Both the position numbers and the translations under genes were made by a program. From assembly GCF_000003605.2 (NCBI RefSeq), contig NW_003146513.1:1-64000 (forward strand): a DNA stretch of 64,000 nt. The letters are read 5' to 3'. The first letter of the stretch is position 1; each line of letters opens with the position of its first letter. The stretch comes from Saccoglossus kowalevskii. Taxonomy: Eukaryota > Hemichordata > Enteropneusta > Harrimaniidae. Below the pieces are notes generated by a model. That model was not told where the DNA came from, made no database searches, and saw only the letters and a list, made by a program, of their open reading frames with translations. This document shows positions 27,891-38,030 of this stretch, piece by piece.

Positions 27891-29309
27891 TGCACATGAA
27901 CTGCATGATGCATTGACACTTTGAATAAGAGAGGAAAATTGGGAGCATACACTTAATGGTATAACACTGCAATCTGAGGCCACTTATACTCTGAAAAAGT
28001 GTGCAGTGTGAGACCATGTATATTAACTGCATGATGCATTGACACTTTGAATAAGAGAGGAAAATTGTGAGCATACACTTAATGGTATAACACTGCAATC
28101 TGAGGCCACTTATACTCTGAAAACGTGTGCAGTGTGAGACCATGTATAATAACTGCATGATGCATTGACACTTTGAATAAGAGAGAAAAATTGTGGGCAT
28201 ACACTTAATGGTATAACACTGCAATCTGAAGCCACTTATACTCTGAAAAAGTGTGCAGTGTGAGACCATGTATAATAACTGCATGATGCATTGACACTTT
28301 GAATAAGAGAGGACAATTGGGAGCATACACTTAATGGTTTTATAATAACACTGCAATCTGAAGCCACATATACTCTGAAAAAGTGTGCAGTGTGAGACCA
28401 TGGACATGAACTGCATGATGCATTGACACTTTGAATAAGAGAGGAAAATTGGGAGCATACACTTAATGGTATAACACTGCAATCTGAGGGCACTTATACT
28501 CTGAAAAGTGTGCAGTGTGAGACCATGCACTCTAACTGCATGATGCATTGATACATTGAATTAGAGAGGAAAATTGGGAGCATACACTTAATGGTATAAC
28601 ACTGCAATCTGAAGCCACTTATACTCTGAAAAAGTGTGCAGTGTGAGACCATGTATATTAACTGCATGATGCATTGACACTTTGAGTAAGAGAGGAAAAT
28701 TGGGAGCATACACTTAATGGTATAACACTGCAATCTGAAGCCACTTATACTCTGAAAAGTGTGCAGTGTGAGACCATGCACATGAACTGCATGATGCATT
28801 GACACTTTGAATAAGAGAGGAAAATTGGGAGCATACACTTAATGGTATAATACTGCAATCTGAGGCCACTTATACTCTGAAAAAGTGTGCAGTGTGAGAC
28901 CATGTATATTAACTGCATGATGCATTGACACTTTGAATAAGAGAGGAAAATTGTGAGCATACACTTAATGGTATAACACTGCAATCTGAAGCCACTTATA
29001 CTCTGAAAAAGTGTGCAGTGTGAGACCATGTATATTAACTGCATGATGCATTGACACTTTGAATAAGAGAGGAAAATTGTGAGCATACACTTAATGGTAT
29101 AACACTGCAATCTGAAGCCACTTATACTCTGAAAAAGTGTGCAGTGTGACACCATGCACTCTAACTGCATGACGCATTGACACTTTGAATAAGAGAGGAA
29201 CATTGGGAGCATACACTTAATGGTATAACACTGCAATCTGAAGCCACTTATACTCTGAAAAAGTGTGCAGTGTGAGACCATGTATATTAACTGCATGATG
29301 CTATTGACA

Positions 29310-29590
29310 CTTTGAATAAGTGGAAAAATTGTGAGCATACACTTAATGGTATAACTCTGCAATCTGAGGCCTACTTATACTCTGAAAAAGTGTGCAGTGT
29401 GAGACCATGTATATTAACTGCATGATGCATTGACACTTTGAATAAGTGGAAAATTGTGAGCATACACTTAATGGCATAACACTGCAATCTGAAGCCACTT
29501 ATACTCTGAAAAAGTGTGCAGTGTGAGACCATGTATATTAACTGCATGATGCATTGACACTTTGAATAAGTGGAAAATTGTGAGCATACA
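29310..29590. repeat. Private variant GAATAAGTGGAAAA in three consecutive units
   Basis: Units at about 29,313, 29,438 and 29,563 replace gaataagagagg with gaataagtgg. The first of them also has extra bases (atgctattg, ggaaaaattg, aggcctac). The variant was not seen elsewhere, apart from the different gaataagtgagg at about 39,140. Confidence 0.82.
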
Positions 29591-29895
29591 CTTAATGGTA
29601 TAACACTGCAATCTGAAGCCACTTATACTCTGAAAAAGTGTGCAGTGTGAGACCATGTATATTAACTGCATGATGCATTGACACTTTGAATAAGAGAGGA
29701 AAATTGTGAGCATACACTTAATGGTATAACACTGCAATCTGAAGCCACTTATACTCTGAAAAGTGTGCAGTGTGAGACCATGTATATTAACTGCATGATG
29801 CATTGACACTTTGAATAAGAGAGGAAAATTGTGAGCATACACTTAATGGTATAACACTGCAATCTGAAGCCACTTATACTCTGAAAAGTGTGCAG

Positions 29896-30228
29896 TGTGA
29901 GACCATGTGTATTAACTGCATGATGCATTGACACTTTGAATAAGAGAGGAAAATTGGGAGCATACACTTAATGGTATAACAGTGCAATCTAAGGCCACTT
30001 ATACTCTGAAAAGTGTGCAGTGTGAGACCATGTGTGTTAACTGTATGATGCATTGTCACTTTGAATAAGAGAGGAAAATTGGGAGCATACACTTAATGGT
30101 TTAACACTGCAATATGAGGCCACTTATACTCTGAAAAAGTGTGCACTGTAGGACCATGGATATTAACTGCATGATGCATTGACACTTTGAATAAGAGAGG
30201 AAATTGGGAGCATACACTTAATGGTATA
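29896..30228. repeat. Second copy of the 630-960 rare-variant block
   Basis: This matches 630-960 at an offset of 29,266-29,268 bp, including the unusual gcattgtcac and the shortened ggaaattggg. It lies directly upstream of another duplicated block that starts near 30,246, so the copy boundary falls between two unrelated duplication events. Confidence 0.8.
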
Positions 30229-30245
30229 TACTGCAATCTGAGGCC

Positions 30246-31013
30246 CACTATACTCTGAAAAAGTGTGCAGTGTGAGACCATGTATATTAACTGCATGATG
30301 CATTGACACTTTGAATAAGAGAGGAAAATTGTGAGCTTACACTTAATGGTATAACACTGCAATCTGAAGCCACTTATACTCTGAAAAAGTGTGCAATGTG
30401 AGACCATGCACATGAACTGCATGATGCATTGACACTTTGAATAAGAGAGGAAAATTGGGAGCATACACTTAATGGTATAATACTGCAATCTGAGGCCACT
30501 TATACTCTGAAAAAGTGTGCAGTGTGAGACCATGTATATTAACTGCATGATGCATTGACACTTTGAATAAGAGAGGAAAATTGTGAGCTTACACTTAATG
30601 GTATAACACTGCAATCTGAAGCCACTTATACTCTGAAAAAGTGTGCAATGTGAGACCATGTATATTAACTGCATGATGCATTGACACTTTGAATAAGAGA
30701 GGAAAATTGTGAGCTTACACTTAATGGTATAACACTGCAATCTGAAGCCACTTATACTCTGAAAAAGTGTGCAATGTGAGACCATGTATATTAACTGCAT
30801 GATGCATTGACACTTTGAATAAGAGAGGAAAATTGGGAGCATACACTTAATGGTATAACACTGCAATCTGAAGCCACTTATACTCTGAAAAGTGTGCAGT
30901 GTGAGACCATGCACATGAACTGCATGATGCATTGACACTTTGAATAAGAGAGGAAAATTGGGAGCATACACTTAATGGTATAACACTGCAATCTGAGGCC
31001 ACTTATACTCTGA
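30246..31013. repeat. 768-bp block duplicated at 51,120-51,887
   Basis: Three gtgagcttac units at 30,331, 30,583 and 30,709 correspond to 51,205, 51,457 and 51,583, all at exactly 20,874 bp. Reading through both copies I noted three substitutions, so they are about 99.6% identical. The match ends at 31,013, where this copy has five A and the other four. Confidence 0.92.
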
Positions 31014-31108
31014 AAAAGTGTGCAGTGTGAGACCATGCACATGAACTGCATGATGCATTGACACTTTGAATAAGAGAGGAAAATTGGGAGCATACACTTA
31101 ATGGTATA

Positions 31109-31154
31109 ACACTGCAATCTGAGGCCACTTATACTCTGAAAAAGTGTGCAGTGT
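31109..31154. other. Inverted repeat ACACTGCA / TGCAGTGT, possible hairpin
   Basis: ACACTGCA at unit positions 32-39 (31,109-31,116) is the exact reverse complement of TGCAGTGT at 70-77 (31,147-31,154), leaving a 30-base loop that contains the A run. A shorter pair, GTATAA and TTATAC, sits inside the same region, and a second pair, AAAGTGT (64-70) and ACACTTT (110-116), overlaps it. The common variant ACAGTGCA breaks the 8-bp stem. Whether a cruciform or RNA hairpin forms is inference. Confidence 0.5.
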
Positions 31155-31172
31155 GAGACCATGTATATTAAC

Positions 31173-31183
31173 TGCATGATGCA
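31173..31183. other. Dyad box TGCATGATGCA within the unit
   Basis: TGCAT and ATGCA form a perfect inverted repeat around a single G at unit positions 96-106. The right half overlaps the palindrome ATGCAT, which occurs in most units and would cut the array into a ladder with an enzyme recognising it. It lies three bases beyond the variable six-base box. Occasional copies lose it, for example TGCATAATGCA or TGCATGACGCA. It could be a protein-binding dyad, but the sequence alone does not show binding. Confidence 0.6.
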
Positions 31184-32460
31184 TTGACACTTTGAATAAG
31201 AGAGGAAAATTGGGAGCATACACTTAATGGTATAACACTGCAATCTGAGGCCACTTATACTCTGAAAAAGTGTGCAGTGTGAGACCATGTATATTAACTG
31301 CATGATGCATTGACACTTTGAATAAGAGAGGAAAATTGGGAGCATACACTTAATGGTATAACACTGCAATCTGAGGCCACTTATACTCTGAAAAAGTGTG
31401 CAGTGTGAGATCATGTATATTAACTGCATGATGCATTGACACTTTGAATAAGAGAGGAAAATTGGGAGCATACACTTAATGGTATAACACTGCAATCTGA
31501 GGCCACTTATACTCTGAAAAAGTGTGCAGTGTGAGACCATGTATATTAACTGCATGATGCATTGACACTTTGAATAAGAGAGGAAAATTGGAAGCATACA
31601 CTTAATGGTATAACACTGCAATCTGAGGCCACTTATACTCTGAAAAAGTGTGCAGTGTGAGACCATGTATATTAACTGCATGATGCATTGACACTTTGAA
31701 TAAGAGAGGAAAATTGGAAGCATACACTTAATGGTATAACACTGCAATCTGAGGCCACTTATACTCTGAAAAAGTGTGCAGTGTGAGACCATGTATATTA
31801 ACTGCATGATGCATTGACACTTTGAATAAGAGAGGAAAATTGGAAGCATACACTTAATGGTATAACACTGCAATCTGAGGCCACTTATACTCTGAAAAAG
31901 TGTGCAGTGTGAGACCATGTATATTAACTGCATGATGCATTGACACTTTGAATAAGAGAGGAAAATTGGAAGCATACACTTAATGGTATAACACTGCAAT
32001 CTGAGGCCACTTATACTCTGAAAAAGTGTGCAGTGTGAGACCATGTATATTAACTGCATGATGCATTGACACTTTGAATGAGAGAGGAAAATTGGGAGCA
32101 TAAACTTAATGGTATAACACTGCAATCTGAAGCCACTTATACTCTGAAAAGTGTGCAGTGTGAGACCATGTATATTAACTGCATGATGCATTGACACTTT
32201 GAATAAGAGAGGAAAATTGGGAGCATACACTTAATGGTATAACACTGCAATCTGAGGCCACTTATACTCTGAAAAGTGTGCAGTGTGAGACCATGCACTC
32301 TAACTGCATTATGCATTGACACTTTGAATAAGAGAGGAAAATTGGGAGCATACACTTAATGGTATAACACTGCAATCTGAGGCCACTTATACTCTGAAAA
32401 GTGTGCAGTGTGAGACCATGTATATTAACTGCATGATGCATTGACACTTTGAATAAGAGA

Positions 32461-32760
32461 GGAAAATTGGGAGCATACACTTAATAATGGTATAACACTG
32501 CAATCTGAGGCCACTTTATGACTTATACTTTGAAAAAGTGTGTAGTGTGAGACCATGTATATTAACTGCATGATGCATTGACACTTTGAATAAGAGGAAA
32601 ATTGGGAGCATACACTTAATGGTATAACACTGCAATCTGAGGCCACTTTATGACTTATACTCTGAAAAAGTGTGCAGTGTGAGACCATGCACATGAACTG
32701 CATGATGCATTGATACTTTGAGTAAGAGAGACAAATTGGGAGCATACACTTAATGGTATA
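32461..32760. repeat. Two units with an 8-bp TTATGACT insertion
   Basis: The normal gccacttatac reads gccactttatgacttatac at 32,516-32,523 and again at 32,648-32,655, in neighbouring units 132 bp apart. This is the longest insertion in the window and was seen only here. The insert copies part of its surroundings (ACTTAT), so a small slippage followed by duplication of the unit would explain it. Confidence 0.87.
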
Positions 32761-33749
32761 ACACTGCAATCTGAAGCCACTTATACTTTGAAAAAGTGTG
32801 CAGTGTGAGACCATGTATATTAACTGCATGATGCATTGACACTTTGAATAAGAGAGGAAAATTGGGAGCATACACTTAATGGTATAACACTGCAATCTGA
32901 AGCCACTTATACTCTGAAAAGTGTGCAGTGTGAGACCATGTATATTAACTGCATGATGCATTGACACTTTGAATAAGAGAGGAAAATTGGGAGCATACAC
33001 TTAATGGTATAACACTGCAATCTGAAGCCACTTATACTCTGAAAAAGTGTGCAGTGTGAGACCATGTATATTAACTGCATGATGCATTGACACTTTGAAT
33101 AAGAGAGGAAAATTGGGAGCATACACTTAATGGTATAACACTGCAATCTGAAGCCACTTATACTCTGAAAAAGTGTGCAGTGTGAGACCATGTATATTAA
33201 CTGCATGATGCATTGACACTTTGAATAAGAGAGGAAAATTGGGAGCATACACTTAATGGTACAACACTGCAATCTGAAGCCACTTATACTCTGAAAAGTG
33301 TGCAGTGTGAGACCATGTATATTAACTGCATTATGCATTGACACTTTGAATAAGAGAGGAAAATTGTGAGCATACACTTAATGGTATAACACTGCAATCT
33401 GAGGCCACTTATACTCTGAAAAAGTGTGCAGTGTGAGACCATGTATATTAACTGCATGGTGCATTGACACTTTGAATAAGAGAGGAAAATTGGGAGCATA
33501 CACTTAATGGTATAACACTGCAATCTGAGGCCACTTATACTCTGAAAAGTGTGCAGTGTGAGACCATGTATATTAACTGCATTATGAAATTGACACTTTG
33601 AATAAGAGAGGAAAATTGTGAGCATACACTTAATGGTTTTATAATAACACTGCAATCTGAGGCCACTTATACTCTGAAAAAGTGTGCAGTGTGAGACCAT
33701 GCACATGAACTGCATGATGCATTGACACTTTGAATAAGAGAGGAAAATT

Positions 33750-34580
33750 GTGAGCTTACACTTAATGGTATAACACTGCAATCTGAAGCCACTTATACTC
33801 TGAAAAAGTGTGCAATGTGAGACCATGTATATTAACTGCATGATGCATTGACACTTTGAATAAGAGAGGAAAATTGGGAGCATACACTTAATGGTATAAC
33901 ACTGCAATCTGAAGCCACTTATACTCTGAAAAGTGTGCAGTGTGAGACCATGCACATGAACTGCATGATGCATTGACACTTTGAATAAGAGAGGAAAATT
34001 GGGAGCATACACTTAATGGTATAACACTGCAATCTGAGGCCACTTATACTCTGAAAAGTGTGCAGTGTGAGACCATGTATATTAACTGCATGATGCATTG
34101 ACACTTTGAATAAGAGAGGAAAATTGGGAGCATACACTTAATGGTATAATACTGCAATCTGAGGCCACTTATACTCTGAAAAAGTGTGCAGTGTGAGACC
34201 ATGTATATTAACTGCATGATGCATTGACACTTTGAATAAGAGAGGAAAATTGTGAGCATACACTTAATGGTATAACACTGCAATCTGAAGCCAATTATAC
34301 TCTGAAAACGTGTGCAGTGTGAGACCATGTATATTAACTGCATGACGCATTGACACTTTGAATAAGAGAGGAAAATTGGGAGCATACACTTAATAATGGT
34401 ATAACATTGCAATCTGAAGCCACTTATACTCTGAAAAGTGTGCAGTGTGAGACCATGTATATTAACTGCATGATGCATTGACACTTTGAATAAGAGAGGA
34501 AAATTGGGAGCATACACTTAATGGTATAACACGGCAATCTGAAGCCACTTATACTCTGAAAAGTGTGCAGTGTGAGACCA
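33750..34580. repeat. Second copy of the 27,060-27,890 block
   Basis: It is aligned to 27,060-27,890 at 6,690 bp. Copy-specific changes include ccaattatac, gaaaacgtg, aatctgaag (where the partner has aatgtgaag) and acggcaatc. Its first 300 bp also match 30,709-31,010 and 51,583-51,884, so the GAGCTTAC units form a family of four loci. Confidence 0.9.
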
Positions 34581-35254
34581 TGTATATTAAGTGCATGATG
34601 CATTGACACTTTGAATAAGAGAGGAAAATGTGAGCATACAGTTAATGGTATAACAGTGCAATATAAGGCCACTTATACTATGAAAAAGTGTGCAGTGTGA
34701 GACCATGCACTCTATCTGCATGATGCATTGGCACTTTGAATAAGAGAGGAAAATTGGGAGCATACACTTAATGGTATAACACTGCAATCTGAGGCCACTT
34801 ATACTATGAAAAGTGTGCAGTGTGAGACCATGTATATTAATTGCATTATGCATTGACACTTTGAATAAGAGAGGAAAATTGGGAGCATACAATTAATGGT
34901 ATAACACTGCAATGTGAGGCCATTTATACTTTGAAAAAGTGTGTAGTGTGAGACCATGTATATTAACTGCATGATGCATTGACACTTTGAATAAGAGGAA
35001 AATTGGGAGCATACACTTAATGGTATAACACTGCAATCTGAGGCCACTTATACTCTGAAAAGTGTGCAGTGTGAGACCATGGATATTAACTGCATGATGC
35101 ATTGACATTTTGAATAAGAGAAGAAAATTGGGAGCATACACTTAATGGTATAACACTGCAATCTGAGGCCACTTATACTTTGAAAAAGTGTGTAGTGTGA
35201 GACCATGTATATTAACTGCATGATGCATTGACACTTTGAATAAGAGAGGAAAAT

Positions 35255-36420
35255 TGGGAGCATACACTTAATGGTATAACACTGCAATCTGAGGCCACTT
35301 GTACTCTGAAAAAGTGTGCAGTGTGAGACCATGTATATTAACTGCATGATGCATTGACACTTTGAATAAGAGAGGAAAATTGGGAGCATACACTTAATGG
35401 TATAACACTGCAATCTGAAGCCACTTATACTCTGAAAAAGTGTGCAGTGTGAGACCATGTATATTAACTGCATGATGCATTGACACTTTGAATAAGAGAG
35501 GAAAATTGGGAGCATACACTTAATGGTATAACACTGCAATCTGAAGCCACATATACTCTGAAAAAGTGTGCACTGTAAGACCATGTATATTAACTGCATG
35601 ATGCATTGACACTTTGAGTAAGAGAGGAAAATTGGGAGCATACACTTAATGGTATAACAGTGCAATCTGAAGCCACTTATACTCTGAAAAAGTGTGCAGT
35701 GTGAGACCATGTATATTAACTGCATGATGCATTGACACTTTGAATAAGAGGAAAATTGGGAGCATACACTTAATGGTATAACACTGCAATCTGAGGCCAC
35801 TTGTACTCTGAAAAAGTGTGCAGTGTGAGACCATGTATATTAACTGCATGATGCATTGACACTTTGAATAAGAGAGGAAAATTGGGAGCATACACTTAAT
35901 GGTATAACACTGCAATCTGAGGCCACTTATACTTTGAAAAAGTGTGAAGTGTGAGACCATGCACTCTAACTGCATGATGCATTGACACTTTGAATAAGAG
36001 AGGAAAATTGGGAGCATACACTTAATGGTATAACACTGCAATCTGAAGCCACATATACTCTGAGAAAGTGTGCACTGTAAGACCATGGATATTAACTGCA
36101 TGATGCATTGACATTTTGAGTAAGAGAGGAAAATTGGGAGCATACACTTAATGGTATAACACTGCAATCTGAAGCCACTTATACTCTGAAAAAGTGTGCA
36201 GTGTGAGACCATGTATATTAACTGCATGATGCATTGACACTTTGAATAAGAGGAAAATTGGGAGCATACACTTAATGGTATAACACTGCAATCTGAGGCC
36301 ACTTGTACTCTGAAAAAGTGTGCAGTGTGAGACCATGTATATTAACTGCATGATGCATTGACACTTTGAATAAGAGAGGAAAATTGGGAGCATACACTTA
36401 ATGGTATAACACTGCAATCT
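35255..36420. repeat. Four-unit higher-order repeat, about 502 bp, 2.3 copies
   Basis: The unit order is TGTACT unit, CACTTA unit, CATATA unit with gcactgtaag, then a unit joined by gagtaag and followed by an AG-deleted aagagg. TGTACT falls at 35,301, 35,803 and 36,304 (spacings 502 and 501), and CATATA near 35,549 and 36,051 (spacing 502). The copies differ at several bases, for example gagaaagtg, gaccatgg and gacatttt in the second. The same order returns at 56.4-57.4 kb and singly at 19.6-20.15 and 44.7-45.3 kb. Confidence 0.85.
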
Positions 36421-37619
36421 GAAGCCACTTATACTCTGAAAAGTGTGCAGTGTGAGACCATGTATATCAACTGCATGATGCATTGACACTTTGAATAAGG
36501 GAGGAAAATTGGGAGCATACACTTAATGGTATAACAGTGCAATCTGAAGCCACTTATACTCTGAAAAGTGTGCAGTGTGAGACCATGTATATTAACTGCA
36601 TGATGCATTGACACTTTGAATAAGAGAGGAAAATTGGGAGCATACACTTAATGGTATAACACTGCAATCTTAGGCCACTTGTACTCTGAAAAAGTGTGCA
36701 GTGTGAGACCATGCACTCTAACTGCATGATGCATTGACACTTTGAATAAGAGAGGAAAATTGGGAGCATACACTTAATGGTATAACACTGCAATCTGAAG
36801 CCACTTATACTCTGAAAAAGTGTGCAGTGTGAGACCCATGTATATTAACTGCATGAAGCATTGACACTTTGAATAAGAGAGGAAAATTGGGAGCATACAC
36901 TTAATGGTATAACACTGCAATCTGAGGCCACTTATACTTTGAAAAGTGTGCAGTGTGAGACCATGTATATTGACTGCATGATGCATTGACACTTTGAATA
37001 AGAGAGGAAAATTGGGAGCATACACTTAATGGTATAACACTGCAATCTGAGGCCACTTATACTCTGAAAAAGTGTGTAGTGTGAGACCATGTATATTAAC
37101 TGCATGATGCATTGACACTTTGAATAAGAGAGGAAACTTGGGAGCATACACTTAATGGTATAACACTGCAATCTGAGGCCACTTATACTCTGAAAAGTGT
37201 GCAGTGTGAGATCATGTGTATTAACTGCATGATGCATTGACACTTTGAATAAGAGAGGAAAATTGTGAGCATACACTTAATGGTTTTATAATAACACTGC
37301 AATCTGAAGGCACTTATACTCTGAAAAAGTGTGCAGTGTGAGACCATGCACTCTAACTACATGATGCATTGACACTTTGAATAAGAGAGGAAAATTGGGA
37401 GCATACACTTAATGGTATAACACTGCAATCTGAAGCCACTTATACTATGAAAAAGTGTGCACTGTAAGACCATGTATATTAACTGCATGATGCATTGACA
37501 CTTTGAGTAAGAGAGGAAAATTGGGAGCATACACTTAATTGTATAACAGTGCAATCTGAAGCCACTTATACTCTGAAAAGTGTGCAGTGTGTGACCATGT
37601 ATATTAACTGCATGATGCA

Positions 37620-38030
37620 TTGACACTTGAATAAGAAGAGGAAAATTGGGAGCATACACTTAATAATGGTATAACACTGCAATCTGAGGCCCACTTATAC
37701 TTTGAAAAAGTGTGTAGTGTGAGACCATGTATATTTACTGCATGATGCATTGACACTTTGAGTAAGAGAGGAAAATTGGGAGCATACACTTAATGGTTTA
37801 ACACTGCAATCTGAAGCCACTTATACTCTGAAAAGTGTGCAGTGTGAGACCATGTATATTAACTGCATGATGCATTGACACTTTGAATAAGAGAGGAAAA
37901 TTGGGAGCATACACTTAATAATGGTATAACACTGCAATCTGAGGCCACTTATACTTTGAAAAAGTGTGTAGTGTGAGACCATGTATATTAACTGCATGAT
38001 GCATTGACACTTTGAGTAAGAGAGGAAAAT
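37620..38030. repeat. Tandem dimer with an AAT expansion
   Basis: cttaataatgg followed by tactttgaaaaagtgtgtag and gagtaagagagg occurs at about 37,660 and 37,910, a spacing near 249 bp. The first copy has extra length changes (gacacttgaataagaagagg, aggcccac, tatttactg). The AAT expansion is found at nine sites in the window: near 5,222, 8,982, 10,116, 27,701, 32,481, 34,391, 37,661, 37,915 and 60,776. Confidence 0.75.

Larger units (their letters stand above)
31078..31203. repeat. Representative 126-bp unit (five-A form)
   Basis: This clean copy serves as the reference for the unit. It has the five-A run at 31,139-31,143, the TATATT variant of the six-base box at 31,164-31,169, and gaggcc instead of gaagcc. 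A length of 126 bp equals 42 codons, so neighbouring units of this form stay in the same reading frame. It is also 12 helical turns if 10.5 bp per turn is assumed. On the plus strand all three frames contain a stop within one unit. On the minus strand one of the three frames has none. Confidence 0.95.
31014..32100. repeat. Homogeneous run of 126-bp units
   Basis: About eight to nine consecutive five-A units with TATATT boxes and gaggcc are nearly identical. Four in a row, at 31,590, 31,716, 31,842 and 31,968, share the rare ttggaagcat with exact 126-bp spacing. This is the most uniform kilobase in the window. The 1,353-bp stop-free minus-strand frame at 30,878-32,230 results from this run and is not taken as coding. 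Confidence 0.9.

Noticed and set aside
31120-31145. Splice-acceptor-like tract on the minus strand (cactttttcag)
   Set aside because: It is the A run read in reverse and is present in every unit. There is no matching exon structure or donor pattern that would give it meaning.
30878-32230. 450-codon open frame on the minus strand, and many shorter ones of 60-370 codons
   Set aside because: They are the same 42-residue repeat read from in-phase 126-bp units. Frames break wherever a 125-bp unit occurs, starts are arbitrary, variants change residues freely, and no domain is recognisable.
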